From Sneathiella chinensis (GTDB lineage Bacteria; Pseudomonadota; Alphaproteobacteria; Sneathiellales; Sneathiellaceae), in NCBI RefSeq assembly GCF_012720115.1, contig NZ_VNWN01000007.1:62001-126000 (forward strand): a DNA stretch of 64,000 bases, in the 5' to 3' direction. The position numbers were made by a program, and so were the translations under genes. Position 1 is the first letter of the stretch, and each line of letters starts with the position of its first letter. This document shows positions 1-9,373 of this stretch, piece by piece. The notes beneath the pieces are model-generated. The model saw nothing but the letters and a program-made list of their open reading frames with translations, was not told the origin of the DNA and made no database searches.

Positions 1-16
1 TCTTGCTGTTGCCCAT
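1..16 (-). CDS. smpB: Probable start of smpB (tmRNA-binding protein), cut by window edge
   Basis: On the minus strand, just after the dapA stop, an ATG lies behind an AAGG element and begins M-G-N-S-K before the window ends. In many alphaproteobacteria smpB follows dapA directly, and SmpB often begins with a short polar lysine-containing tail. Only five codons are visible, so the call rests on position and is an inference. Confidence 0.35.
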
Positions 17-34
17 AACCTTACTCACTTGGGA

Positions 35-910
35 TTAGTTCCAAATCCCCGCGTGACGCATGGCAGCCTCGACCTCGCGCTTGATCGGTTCGGTAACCTT
101 GACCAGCGGCAGGCGGATATCTTCCTTGCATTTGCCAAGAAGGGACAAGGCATACTTGGTGGGTGCCGGGCTTGCAAACAAGAACAAAGCACGATGCAGC
201 GGCATCAAAAGGTCCTGAAGTTCCAGAGCCTTCTTCATGTCACCGGCCAGACTGGCTTCCTGCATTTCGGAAACCAGGGCGGGTGCCACATTGGACGCCA
301 CGGAAATACAGCCGTTACCACCGTGGGCATTGAACCCGATGGCAGAGCCGTCCTCGCCGGACAACTGGTTGAAATCCTTGCCGCAATGCAGGCGCTGCAG
401 GGATGCCCGCGCCACATCGCCGGTGGCATCCTTGACGCCAACGATATTTTTCAGCTTGGCCAACTCACCCATGGTTTCCGGGGTCATGTCAACCACACTG
501 CGGCCCGGAATGTTGTAGATATAGATCGGGATATCCACGGCATTGTTGATGGCCTCGTAATGGGCATACATGCCTTCCTGGGTCGGCTTGTTGTAATAGG
601 GCATGGCGATCAGAACCGCATCGGCACCGGCTTTCTGTGCCTGCTGGCTGAGACGGATGGCCTCTTTGGTGTTGTTGGAACCGGCACCGGCCATGACCGG
701 AACGCGGCCATCAGCGGCCTCGATGCACAGCTCGATCACACGGTCATGCTCCGGGTGGCTGAGGGTCGGTGACTCGCCTGTGGTGCCAACCGGCACCAGC
801 CCCTTTGTTCCGGATTTTATCTGCCAGTCTACAAAGGATTGGAATGACTTCTCATCCACACTCTCTCCATCGAACGGAGTGATAAGTGCGGTAAGTGATC
901 CTCTAAACAT
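35..910 (-). CDS. dapA: 4-hydroxy-tetrahydrodipicolinate synthase DapA
   Basis: DapA condenses pyruvate with aspartate semialdehyde, the first committed step to diaminopimelate and lysine, in the cytoplasm. The 291-residue protein is the normal length for this TIM-barrel family. Visible motifs are GTTGE at residues 42-46, the catalytic tyrosine in YNIPGR (Tyr132) and the Schiff-base lysine in GVKDATGD (Lys160). I chose the ATG at 910 because it follows an AAAGGA element and gives the standard N-terminus [14 protein letters not shown] longer reading to 973 adds 21 residues unlike the family. The apparent smpB start lies immediately downstream. Confidence 0.96.
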   Translation of the reverse strand: MFRGSLTALITPFDGESVDEKSFQSFVDWQIKSGTKGLVPVGTTGESPTLSHPEHDRVIELCIEAADGRVPVMAGAGSNNTKEAIRLSQQAQKAGADAVLIAMPYYNKPTQEGMYAHYEAINNAVDIPIYIYNIPGRSVVDMTPETMGELAKLKNIVGVKDATGDVARASLQRLHCGKDFNQLSGEDGSAIGFNAHGGNGCISVASNVAPALVSEMQEASLAGDMKKALELQDLLMPLHRALFLFASPAPTKYALSLLGKCKEDIRLPLVKVTEPIKREVEAAMRHAGIWN

Positions 911-1113
911 GACAGTTTCCTTTATTGACTGCAATTCCACATAAAATTCCGCCGGGCTTTCTTCCCTGCCCACAACCGGAAAGAACGAGTTATAAGCAGA
1001 CTAACACTGTTGGCAAGATGTAATCTTTAGCCAATGGATGATTTCCCCAAATTTTTCCTGTACATCCATGCGGGCAAAGGGAAAACCCCTGCCCCGCCGC
1101 CCCTCAATACGGC

Positions 1114-2040
1114 TCAGGAAACGATCAGGTCCATGCTTTGCCGGGTGGTGAAATAATCCTCGCAGGCATCGACAAAGGCCCGAACCGTCCTCCTGTTGAT
1201 ACTGCTTTCCATATAGGCCACCACCAGACGGGATTTTCGCAGGGTTTCCGCCAATGGCCGGCACACCACCCGCGTCCCGCTGTGGGTCAGGTCCGTGGGC
1301 GGCTTGGATTGCAGCAATGCCAGCCCCAACCCGGCCCCGACCATGCTTCGGATCATTTCATAATTCCCCGACTTATAGACAAAGTTAGGCTCGAACCCGG
1401 CACTTTCAAATAACGACGTGTAATACTGGCGGGAGCTTGGCAGATCGAGCAGGATCATGGGCTGGTCCACCAGATCGGCCAGCGATATCCGCGCCTTCGC
1501 CGCCAGCGGGTGCCCCTCGGGCAGGACCAGATGCGGCGGGACCACGGCCAGCGTCCGGGTTTTCAGGCCCGCGCTGATATCCGCCTCGTCATAGGAAATG
1601 CCCACATCCACCTCGCCGCGGTGGATGCTGTCAAAGATATGCCGCACATTGCCTTCCACCACATTGGTATGAATGGCCGCATGGGCCGTTTGCAGGCGCT
1701 TCAGGATCGGCACCAGAACAATCGGGGAAATGGCGTTGAAGCAGCCCACATGCAGTTCGCCTGAAATATTCTGCCGAATTCCGTGAATATCCGTCTCCAG
1801 CTTTTCCACCTGATCCAGAATTGCCTGCACCCGGATCAGGATTTCCCGCCCCTTGGTGGTCAGGGTAATCCCTTTTGAACGGGTGCGGTTAAGCAGGGTC
1901 AGACCGGTTTCCTGTTCCAGACTGTCCACCGCAAGGCTGACCGCCGATTGCGAGATGTTCAGGGCCTGCGCCGCCTGTGTCAGGCTTTTGTGATGGGCCG
2001 CCGCCGCAAAATACCGCATCACCCTCAGGGATACGTTCAT
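1114..2040 (-). CDS. LysR-family transcriptional regulator
   Basis: A 308-residue protein with the LysR layout: an N-terminal winged helix-turn-helix at about residues 1-60 (containing LTQAAQALNISQSAVSLAV) and a C-terminal periplasmic-binding-like effector domain. It is transcribed divergently from the peptide ABC operon starting at 2221, across an AT-rich 180-base gap. LysR regulators usually control the divergent operon, so it probably senses a peptide or amino-acid-derived signal and controls the transporter and M81 peptidase. The ligand cannot be read from sequence. Confidence 0.9.
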   Translation of the reverse strand: MNVSLRVMRYFAAAAHHKSLTQAAQALNISQSAVSLAVDSLEQETGLTLLNRTRSKGITLTTKGREILIRVQAILDQVEKLETDIHGIRQNISGELHVGCFNAISPIVLVPILKRLQTAHAAIHTNVVEGNVRHIFDSIHRGEVDVGISYDEADISAGLKTRTLAVVPPHLVLPEGHPLAAKARISLADLVDQPMILLDLPSSRQYYTSLFESAGFEPNFVYKSGNYEMIRSMVGAGLGLALLQSKPPTDLTHSGTRVVCRPLAETLRKSRLVVAYMESSINRRTVRAFVDACEDYFTTRQSMDLIVS

Positions 2041-2220
2041 TAGAAAACCTCATATTATTAATATCAAAAATATATTTTTCGAATGAATTGCCCCGTGTCA
2101 ATATTTTTTCGGGTTCACAAGGAGGAAGAACCCCCATGCCAGGAAAAGGAAGACGGACAGCCCCGCTGGTCAACAGGTTCTGCCTTGGCATGACCATTCT
2201 GTAACACGGAGGAAGGTATC
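2041..2220. promoter_or_regulatory. Divergent promoter/operator region between LysR gene and ABC operon
   Basis: This 180-base region separates two divergent genes. Next to the LysR start it holds a very AT-rich stretch (about 2050-2090) with a near-palindrome ATATTATTAATAT at 2051-2063, the sort of dyad LysR proteins bind. Its ABC-operon end carries a strong ribosome-binding site, GGAGGAAGG, just before the ATG at 2221. No confident -35/-10 pair was seen, and the operator role is inferred from layout. Confidence 0.45.
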
Positions 2221-3810
2221 ATGCTGTATAGAGTTGGGAACATCGCGGTCGCGGGACTGGCGCTTGGATTGGCGTATCTGCCAACCACAACGCCGGCACA
2301 GGCCGAAAATATTCTGCGGTTTGCCAATATGGGGGATGCGGCCACGCTTGACCCTTATGCGCTGAACTCGCAGGTCACACTGCTTGCCGGGATCCAGATG
2401 CATGATGCACTGGTCATGCGCGACCCGGAAATGAAAAAGGTGCCGGGACTGGCGACAAGCTGGGAAAGTATTGATCCGCTGACATGGCAGTTCAACCTGC
2501 GCAAGGACGTCAAGTTTCATAACGGCAACGCCTTTACCGCCGATGATGTGATTTTCTCCATCAAGCGGGCACAGGCGGAAACCAGCCAGATGAAAGGCTA
2601 CCTGAACACCATTACCGAGGTGCGCAAACTGGATGACCATACGGTCCAGCTTGTCACCGACAAGCCGAACCCGATCCTGCTGGACCAGTTGATCAACATC
2701 TTCATGATGGACAAGGAATGGTCCGAGGAACACAACGTCACCGAGCCCCAGAATTTCAAGGACAATCAGGAAACCTATGCGGTGCGCCACACCAACGGTA
2801 CCGGGGCGTTCAAGCTGGAAAGCCGGGAGCCGGACGTGAAAACCGTGCTGGTCCGCAATCCCGACTGGTGGGGGAACGAGATTTACAAGCACAATATCGA
2901 CAAGGTGGTCTGGACACCGATTGCCAATGACGCGACCCGCGTGGCGGCCCTGCTGTCCGGCGAGGTGGACCTGCTGACCGATCCGCCCATTCAGGATTTG
3001 AACCGGCTGGGACGGCATGACGCCCTGAAGGTGGAAAAAACACCGCAAATCCGGACAATTTTCTACGGCTTTGACGTGCGGTCCGAAGAACTTCGCAATT
3101 CCAGCGTCAAGGGCACCAACCCGTTCAAGGATGTGCGGGTCCGCAAGGCCTTCTATCACGCCATTGATATCGAGGCCATCAAGCGCGCGGTCATGCGCGG
3201 CCTGTCCGCCCCGGCGGGCATGGTGATTGAGCCGCCCATCAACGGCTATCGCGCGGAATGGGACAAGAACCGCCTGCCCTACAGCCCGGAAAAGGGTAAG
3301 GAACTGCTGGCGGAAGCCGGATATCCGCAAGGGTTTGAAGTGCAGCTTGATTGCCCCAACAACCGCTACCAGAATGACGAGGCCATCTGTCAGGCCACGG
3401 TGGGCATGCTGCAGAAAATCGGCATCAAGGCCAACCTGAATTCCCAACCGAAAACCCAGCATTTCCCGCTGATCACCGGCAAGGGAACGGATTTCTACCT
3501 ACTGGGCTGGGGCATCCCGACCATGGATTCCGGCTTTATCTTTGACTATCTGATGCATTCCGACGGGTCCTGGAACGCCGGCGGATACGGCACACCGGAA
3601 CTGGATGCCAAGATCGAGGCCATTCGCGGCATTGTGGATGCAGAAAAACGGAACCAGATGATCCACGAAATCTGGACCCAGATCCAGGCGGATGTCCCGT
3701 ACCTGCCGCTGCATCACCAAATGATCGCATGGGCCATGAAGAAGGGCCTCGATATTCCGATCGAACCCAACAACATGCCGCGCTTCTATTGGGCAAAACT
3801 GGACGGCTAA
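2221..3810 (+). CDS. Peptide ABC transporter substrate-binding protein (DppA/OppA-like, SBP_bac_5)
   Basis: A 529-residue periplasmic binding protein of the family 5 (dipeptide/oligopeptide/nickel) type. Residues 1-28 form a signal peptide ending near PAQA. The mature part has family hallmarks such as LDPYALNS, the LRKDVKFHNG segment and FKDVRVRKAF. It delivers ligand to the permeases encoded next. A strong GGAGGAAGG ribosome-binding site precedes the ATG. A terminator-like hairpin lies between it and the permease genes, as is common where the binding protein is made in excess. The M81 peptidase and dapA nearby suggest a peptide ligand, but this is inference. Confidence 0.93.
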   Translation: MLYRVGNIAVAGLALGLAYLPTTTPAQAENILRFANMGDAATLDPYALNSQVTLLAGIQMHDALVMRDPEMKKVPGLATSWESIDPLTWQFNLRKDVKFHNGNAFTADDVIFSIKRAQAETSQMKGYLNTITEVRKLDDHTVQLVTDKPNPILLDQLINIFMMDKEWSEEHNVTEPQNFKDNQETYAVRHTNGTGAFKLESREPDVKTVLVRNPDWWGNEIYKHNIDKVVWTPIANDATRVAALLSGEVDLLTDPPIQDLNRLGRHDALKVEKTPQIRTIFYGFDVRSEELRNSSVKGTNPFKDVRVRKAFYHAIDIEAIKRAVMRGLSAPAGMVIEPPINGYRAEWDKNRLPYSPEKGKELLAEAGYPQGFEVQLDCPNNRYQNDEAICQATVGMLQKIGIKANLNSQPKTQHFPLITGKGTDFYLLGWGIPTMDSGFIFDYLMHSDGSWNAGGYGTPELDAKIEAIRGIVDAEKRNQMIHEIWTQIQADVPYLPLHHQMIAWAMKKGLDIPIEPNNMPRFYWAKLDG

Positions 3811-3829
3811 GGCCGGACACTCGGGGGGT

Positions 3830-3863
3830 GGGCCCGGCCCTGAAAAGCCGGGCCCTCTTTTTT
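3830..3863 (+). terminator. Intra-operon terminator/attenuator-like hairpin
   Basis: A perfect 9-base stem (GGGCCCGGC at 3830-3838 with GCCGGGCCC at 3847-3855), an 8-base loop and a T-rich tail follow the binding-protein stop. It lies inside the operon ahead of the permease genes, so it probably stabilises the upstream message or attenuates read-through. Confidence 0.75.
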
Positions 3864-3879
3864 CGGATCGGGGGACTGT

Positions 3880-4857
3880 ATGATCAATTTTATCCTGAAG
3901 CGCCTGTTGCAATCGACCGTGGTGATGCTGTTTGTGGCCCTGATCAGTTTCTTTCTGTTCAATTTCGTGGGCGACCCCATCAGCAACATGGTGGGACAAG
4001 AAACCTCGACCGAAGATATGGAGCAACTGCGGGAAAATCTGGGCCTGAACGATCCGTTTCTTGTCCAGTTCGCCCGTTTTGTCGGCAATGCGGTACAGGG
4101 GGATTTCGGAATTTCCTATCGCCTGCAACGCCCGGTGGAGGAACTGGTGGCGGAACGGATGCCCGCCACACTGGAACTGGTCTTTGTCTCGGCCCTGATC
4201 GCCATCGGCCTCGGTGTTGCGGGGGGGCTGTTCACGGGCCTTCGTAAAAATCACTGGCTGGCGCGGCTGACCCTGACCTCATCCCTGATCGGGGTCTCCC
4301 TGCCCACCTTCATTATCGGTATCCTGCTGATTTATATCTTTGCGGTGCAACTGAACTGGCTGCCGTCCTTTGGCCGGGGCGAGGTCGTGCAGATCACCGA
4401 TGGCTGGTCAACCGGTCTGCTGACCGGCAGTGGCTGGCGCGCCATCATCCTGCCCGCCATCACGCTGGCCCTGTACCAGACCACGCTGATCCTCCGGATC
4501 ATCCGGTCCGAGATGCTGGAGGTCATGCGCACCGATTTTATCAAATTCGCCAAGGCCCGCGGCCTGAAAAGCCGCGACATCAACTATGGCCATGCCCTGA
4601 AAAACACGCTGATCCCGGTCATTACCGTCACCGGCCTTCAGATCGGCTCCCTGATCGCGTTCTCCATCATCACGGAAACCGTTTTCCAGTGGCCCGGTAT
4701 GGGCAACCTGTTCATTCAGGCGGTCCAGTTCGCGGATGTGCCTGTCATGTCCGCCTATCTGGTGCTGGTGGCCCTGTTCTTTGTCGTCATCAACCTGATT
4801 GTCGATCTGCTCTATTTCGTTGTCGATCCGCGCCTGCGGGCCGATCTGGTTCACTAG
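3880..4857 (+). CDS. Peptide ABC transporter permease (DppB-like)
   Basis: A 325-residue inner-membrane permease of the DppB/OppB type. It has an N-terminal membrane helix (LLQSTVVMLFVALISFFLF), a periplasmic segment, then five more hydrophobic segments. The cytoplasmic coupling loop around FAKARGLKSRDINYGHALKN matches the conserved EAA-type motif of this family. It follows the binding protein and is separated from the second permease by about 10 bases, so the two should form a heterodimeric channel driven by the two ATPases downstream. GGGGGA precedes the ATG at a usable distance. Confidence 0.93.
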   Translation: MINFILKRLLQSTVVMLFVALISFFLFNFVGDPISNMVGQETSTEDMEQLRENLGLNDPFLVQFARFVGNAVQGDFGISYRLQRPVEELVAERMPATLELVFVSALIAIGLGVAGGLFTGLRKNHWLARLTLTSSLIGVSLPTFIIGILLIYIFAVQLNWLPSFGRGEVVQITDGWSTGLLTGSGWRAIILPAITLALYQTTLILRIIRSEMLEVMRTDFIKFAKARGLKSRDINYGHALKNTLIPVITVTGLQIGSLIAFSIITETVFQWPGMGNLFIQAVQFADVPVMSAYLVLVALFFVVINLIVDLLYFVVDPRLRADLVH

Positions 4858-4867
4858 GGGAAAGAAA

Positions 4868-5797
4868 ATGACCAAGGCAGGCCTGATCAAGTTTCGGAAC
4901 GATTTTCTGGATCATGACATCACCTACAGCTTTCTGCATTCACCTGCGACCATCATCGCCGCCCTTGTCACGCTGGTGATGTTTGTCATGGCGTTTGGGG
5001 CGCCGCTGTTCACCAGCTATACCCCGTTTGATCCGGGCAGCCTGAACCTGATGGACGCCTTCATCCCGCCGGCGTGGGAAGACGGCGGCACCGCCCTGCA
5101 TGTGATGGGCACCGATGGTCAGGGCCGGGACATTTTCGCGGCCATCCTGTACGGGACACAAGTGTCCCTGACCGTTGGCCTGCTTAGTGTGCTGCTGTCC
5201 ATCGGGATCGGCATCCCCCTTGGCATCATCGCCGGATATAGCGGCGGCTGGGTCGATACCGTGATCATGCGCATTGCCGATATTCAACTGACCATTCCCC
5301 CGATCCTGATTGCCCTGATGATCGACGGCATCACCCGCACCTCGATCAGTCGGGACCTGCACGAAGTGGTGGCGATCCCGGTTCTGGTGGCCTCCATCGG
5401 TATTGCAAGCTGGCCCCAATATGCCCGCATCACCCGCAGCGGCACCCTTGTGGAACGCAACAAGGACTATATCGCTGCGGCCAAGCTGATCCGCACCCCG
5501 GTGCCGCTGATCCTGCTGCGTCACATCCTGCCGAACGTGATCGGTCCGACCCTGATTGTCGCGACCATCGGAGTTGCTGTTGCCATCATTATTGAAGCGA
5601 CCCTGTCCTTTCTGGGCGTTGGCGTCCCTCCCACGACACCGTCACTCGGGACTCTCATTCGCATTGGCAACAGCTTTTTATTCTCGGGCGAATGGTGGAT
5701 CACCTTCTTCCCGGCCCTGACCCTTGTCATCCTTGTTCTGTCGGTCAACCTGATCGGGGACTGGCTGCGGGACACCTTCAACCCGAAACTGAGGTAA
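4868..5797 (+). CDS. Peptide ABC transporter permease (DppC-like)
   Basis: A 309-residue permease of the DppC/OppC type, partner of the preceding DppB-like protein. After a cytoplasmic N-terminus comes a membrane helix (about residues 30-50), a periplasmic loop with the typical GTDGQGRDIF segment, and five further helices. The coupling loop includes YIAAAKLIRTP. The start at 4868 follows AAAGAAA ten bases after the upstream stop. An earlier in-frame start at 4799 would add 23 residues overlapping the upstream gene and is unlikely. Confidence 0.93.
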   Translation: MTKAGLIKFRNDFLDHDITYSFLHSPATIIAALVTLVMFVMAFGAPLFTSYTPFDPGSLNLMDAFIPPAWEDGGTALHVMGTDGQGRDIFAAILYGTQVSLTVGLLSVLLSIGIGIPLGIIAGYSGGWVDTVIMRIADIQLTIPPILIALMIDGITRTSISRDLHEVVAIPVLVASIGIASWPQYARITRSGTLVERNKDYIAAAKLIRTPVPLILLRHILPNVIGPTLIVATIGVAVAIIIEATLSFLGVGVPPTTPSLGTLIRIGNSFLFSGEWWITFFPALTLVILVLSVNLIGDWLRDTFNPKLR

Positions 5798-5802
5798 GCA
5801 TC

Positions 5803-6798
5803 ATGGCTGTTCTGGATATTTCCGATCTGTCTATCGAGTTTCCAACCCGCCGCGGTATCCTCAGTGCTGTTGAGGGACTGTCCCTGTCCATTGAGGCCGG
5901 CGAGATTCTGGGGGTTGTGGGCGAATCCGGGGCGGGAAAATCCCTGACCGGCAATGCGGTTGTGGGCCTGCTGGAGCCGCCCGGCCGGGTTTCCGGCGGG
6001 ACCATCCGCCTGAACGGCGAGGATATCACCCATCTGTCCGAAAACGCCATGCGCCGGGTTCGCGGGGCACAGATAGGCGTTATCTTCCAGGACCCGCTGA
6101 CCAGCCTTGATCCGCTTTATACCATCGGTCGGCAATTGACCCAGACCATCCTGACCCACCAAAAGCTGAGCGCCGCCGGGGCACGGGACAAGGCCATCCA
6201 GTTATTATCCGAGGTGGGCATCCCCGCCCCTGAACGCCGCTTTGACGCCTATCCCCACGAATTTTCCGGCGGGATGCGTCAACGGGTGGTGATCGCGCTG
6301 GCGCTTTGTTGTGATCCCTGCCTGATCATCGCGGACGAGCCGACAACGGCACTGGATGTGTCGGTTCAGGCGCAGATCATCGACCTGTTGAAAAAACTGG
6401 CCCGGGAAAAGGGGGTCGCCACCATGCTGGTGACCCATGACATGGGGGTCATTGCCGAAACCGCCGATCGGGTGGCCGTCATCTATTCCGGGCGCCTTGT
6501 GGAAATGGGCAAGGTCCGGGATGTGATCGACACGCCCCGCCATCCCTATACCCGGGGCCTGATGGATTCCATTCCCCAGATCGGCCAGAATCTCAGAACC
6601 CTCCCGAATATCGAGGGGGCCATGCCGCGCCTCAACGCGCGGCCGGAGGGATGTGCCTTCAATCCGCGGTGCACACAAACCCTGGACCGCTGTTTCAGGC
6701 ATGTCCCTCCACTTGACACCACTGCGGATGAGCAGCGGCAGGTTGCCTGCTGGCTTTTGACAGAACAGGAAAACAGGAAGGAAACCGCCTATGCCTGA
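5803..6798 (+). CDS. Peptide ABC transporter ATP-binding protein (DppD-like)
   Basis: A 331-residue ATPase of the oligopeptide/dipeptide type. Walker A is GESGAGKS at residues 40-47, the ABC signature is FSGGMRQR and Walker B is LIIADEPT. The C-terminal oligopeptide-transporter extension has a Cys-rich segment (GCAFNPRCTQTLDRC), which in relatives can bind an iron-sulfur cluster. The ATG at 5803 lies five bases after the permease stop. It overlaps the next ATPase gene by eight bases, indicating one operon. Confidence 0.94.
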   Translation: MAVLDISDLSIEFPTRRGILSAVEGLSLSIEAGEILGVVGESGAGKSLTGNAVVGLLEPPGRVSGGTIRLNGEDITHLSENAMRRVRGAQIGVIFQDPLTSLDPLYTIGRQLTQTILTHQKLSAAGARDKAIQLLSEVGIPAPERRFDAYPHEFSGGMRQRVVIALALCCDPCLIIADEPTTALDVSVQAQIIDLLKKLAREKGVATMLVTHDMGVIAETADRVAVIYSGRLVEMGKVRDVIDTPRHPYTRGLMDSIPQIGQNLRTLPNIEGAMPRLNARPEGCAFNPRCTQTLDRCFRHVPPLDTTADEQRQVACWLLTEQENRKETAYA

Positions 6799-7786
6799 AC
6801 AGGTCGCCGTTCAGGTGGACAGCCTGAAAGTCTATTTCGATGTCTCGCCGCCGCTGGTAACCCGCCTGCTGAACAAGCTGCCGCGCCAATATCTGAAGGC
6901 GGTGGATGACCTCAGTTTCTCGATCACCAAAGGGCAGACCTTTTCATTGGTGGGCGAGTCGGGATGCGGGAAATCCACGGTTGCCCGCTCCGTGGCCGGG
7001 CTGTGCCGCATTCATGACGGCCAGATCACCATCAACGGCACCGACGCCGACCTTCCTGCCGCCCGACAGGACCAGCGCGACGCGGCCGAACAGGTCCAGA
7101 TGATTTTCCAGTCCCCCTATGCCAGCCTCAATCCGCGCTGGCGCGTGCGGGACATTGTGGCCGAACCGATCCGCGCCTTCAAACTGGCCCGGGACAAGGC
7201 CGATGAACGGCAACAGGTTGCCCGGTTGCTGGAACAGGTTGGCCTGTCGGCCAGTGACGGCGAAAAATATCCCCATGAATTTTCCGGCGGACAGCGCCAG
7301 CGGATCTCCATCGCCCGCGCCCTGTCCAGCCGCCCGAAATTCCTGATCTGTGATGAACCCACATCGGCGCTGGATGTATCGGTTCAGGCGCAAATCCTGA
7401 ACCTCATGACCCAGCTTCAGGATGAACTGGGCCTGACCTACCTGTTCATCAGTCACGATCTGGCGGTGATCGATCACATGTCCGACTGGGTCGGGGTCAT
7501 GTATCTTGGCCGGATCTGCGAAATCACGCCCAAATCGGAACTGTTTGCAAACCCGCGCCATCCCTATACCCGGATGCTGCTGGCAACGGTCCCGGACCTG
7601 CAGGGCAAAAGCAACCGCCCCACCATCACCGGCGAGGTTCCCAACCCCATCACCCCACCAACAGGTTGCTACTTCCATCCCCGCTGCCCCCATGCAGAGG
7701 ACCGCTGCAGAAGCGAGCGCCCCACCCTTCAAACCCATGGCCCGACGCGGGTCGCCTGTCACGCCGTGCAAGAGAAAAGACTATGA
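6791..7786 (+). CDS. Peptide ABC transporter ATP-binding protein (DppF-like)
   Basis: The second ATPase, 331 residues. Walker A is GESGCGKS at residues 55-62, the signature is FSGGQRQR and Walker B is FLICDEPT. The C-terminal extension again carries the Cys-rich oligopeptide-family segment (GCYFHPRCPHAEDRC). It would pair with the DppD-like subunit to power the two permeases. Its stop shares an ATGA overlap with the following peptidase gene, which suggests translational coupling of import and hydrolysis. Confidence 0.94.
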   Translation: MPEQVAVQVDSLKVYFDVSPPLVTRLLNKLPRQYLKAVDDLSFSITKGQTFSLVGESGCGKSTVARSVAGLCRIHDGQITINGTDADLPAARQDQRDAAEQVQMIFQSPYASLNPRWRVRDIVAEPIRAFKLARDKADERQQVARLLEQVGLSASDGEKYPHEFSGGQRQRISIARALSSRPKFLICDEPTSALDVSVQAQILNLMTQLQDELGLTYLFISHDLAVIDHMSDWVGVMYLGRICEITPKSELFANPRHPYTRMLLATVPDLQGKSNRPTITGEVPNPITPPTGCYFHPRCPHAEDRCRSERPTLQTHGPTRVACHAVQEKRL

Positions 7787-9300
7787 AACGAATTGCCGTC
7801 GCCGGTTTTCAGCACGAGACCAACACCTTTGCAGATCACAAGGCCGACTTTCAGTCCTTCTCCATGACCAAGGACTGGCCGCCGCTTTGCAGCGGGCCGG
7901 ATATGCTGGACACAGTGGCCGGGTTTCACCTGCCTGTGGTCGGCGCACTCAGCCGTCTGTCACAAGAGCCGGATGCGGAGATTGTTCCCCTGACATGGGC
8001 CTTCGCGGTTCCGTGCGGCCATGTAACGCGGGATGCGTTCGAGCGGATCGCCGGCATGATCACGGATCAGTTGGCGGCGGCGGGCACACTGGACGGGGTG
8101 TATCTGGACCTTCACGGCGCCATGGTCAGCGAGCATTACGAGGATGCGGAGGGCGAACTTCTCCGCCGGATCGCCATGCTGGCCGGGTCCGGCGTCCCCG
8201 TCGCGGCCAGTCTCGACTATCACGCCAACATCACCGAAAAGATGCTGGAATATGCGGATTATCTGGATGTTTACCGGGAATATCCCCATACGGACATGGC
8301 AGAGACCGGCTATCGCACGGCCCATATCCTGCTGGACATGATCGATCGGGATATCCGCTATCACAAGGCGCTTCGAAAACCGGATTACCTGATCCCGCTG
8401 AACCTTGGATGCACCACCATCGAACCCTGCCGGACACTGATGGCCAATTTGAACACCCTTCGGGGCAACCTGCCCGACCTGACCCATATGTCGTTCGCGG
8501 CGGGATTTGCCCTGTCTGACATCCACGAGGCTGGCCCCGCCATCCTTGTCCATGCCCAAGACAAGCAAACCGCCGATAACACCGCCGATCACGTCCTTGA
8601 GTTACTGAAGACAACAGAGCAGGCGTTTGAGCCTGTCGGCCTGCCCGCACCCGCCGCCGTTGAGGAAGCCATGGGGCAAGCCCGCCATGCCGCGCTGCCC
8701 ATTATCATTGCCGATACACAGGACAATCCCGGCGCCGGGGGAAGCGGCGATACCACCGGGGTTCTGAGGGCGTTGCTGGCTGCAGGGGCCGAAGATGCCC
8801 TTTGCGGGTTCATCGCTGACGGGGAAACCGCCTTGCAAGCCCATGTGGCGGGGGAAGGCGCCGAGATCAAGGCCCGGCTTGGCGGCAAACTGTTCAAGGG
8901 GGACAGGCCCGTTCAGGGCACCTTTCGGGTATTGGCCCTTGGGGATGGGGAGTTTACCGGCACCGGCCCCATGTGGAAAGGGGCGCGAATGCAGCTAGGC
9001 CTCTGTGCCCTGTTGGAACGGGGCGGTGTCCAGATCGCGGTATCCAGCAAGACCATCCAGACCGGAGACCAGTCCATGTTTCGGCATCTGGGTGTTGATC
9101 CCACCGGGAAAAAGATCATTGCCCTGAAAAGCTCTGTTCATTTCCGGGCCGATTTTGAACCCATCGCCCATTCGGTTCTTGTGGCGCTGGCACCGGGACC
9201 GGTGCTCCTTGATCCCGGGCAGATCCCCTATCGGAACATCCGCCCGGATGTGCGCCTCAGTCCCAACGGACAAACCCTGCAGCAGCGGTCCAGCGCGTAA
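7783..9300 (+). CDS. M81 family metallopeptidase (MlrC/microcystinase C-like)
   Basis: A 505-residue protein starting with MKRIAVAGFQHETNTF, the characteristic N-terminus of the M81 (MlrC) family of zinc peptidases. Further family motifs are DLHGAMVSEH, SLDYHANIT, the AETGYRTA segment and DTQDNPGAGGSGDTT. MlrC finishes degradation of the linear peptide of microcystin; most members have unknown peptide or N-acyl substrates. It overlaps the DppF-like gene by four bases (ATGA), so it is the last gene of the transporter operon and likely cleaves what the transporter imports. No signal peptide is seen. Confidence 0.9.
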   Translation: MKRIAVAGFQHETNTFADHKADFQSFSMTKDWPPLCSGPDMLDTVAGFHLPVVGALSRLSQEPDAEIVPLTWAFAVPCGHVTRDAFERIAGMITDQLAAAGTLDGVYLDLHGAMVSEHYEDAEGELLRRIAMLAGSGVPVAASLDYHANITEKMLEYADYLDVYREYPHTDMAETGYRTAHILLDMIDRDIRYHKALRKPDYLIPLNLGCTTIEPCRTLMANLNTLRGNLPDLTHMSFAAGFALSDIHEAGPAILVHAQDKQTADNTADHVLELLKTTEQAFEPVGLPAPAAVEEAMGQARHAALPIIIADTQDNPGAGGSGDTTGVLRALLAAGAEDALCGFIADGETALQAHVAGEGAEIKARLGGKLFKGDRPVQGTFRVLALGDGEFTGTGPMWKGARMQLGLCALLERGGVQIAVSSKTIQTGDQSMFRHLGVDPTGKKIIALKSSVHFRADFEPIAHSVLVALAPGPVLLDPGQIPYRNIRPDVRLSPNGQTLQQRSSA

Positions 9301-9373
9301 AAAGCTGGAAAGCCGCTTCCGCATGTCTATCGGTCCGACGTGTTTGTCAGGCCAGATCAGGACAGGATCAGGC

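Noticed and set aside
2170-3462. 430-codon minus-strand reading opposite the binding-protein gene
   Set aside because: Shadow of the plus gene; composition is the complement and no family features are present.
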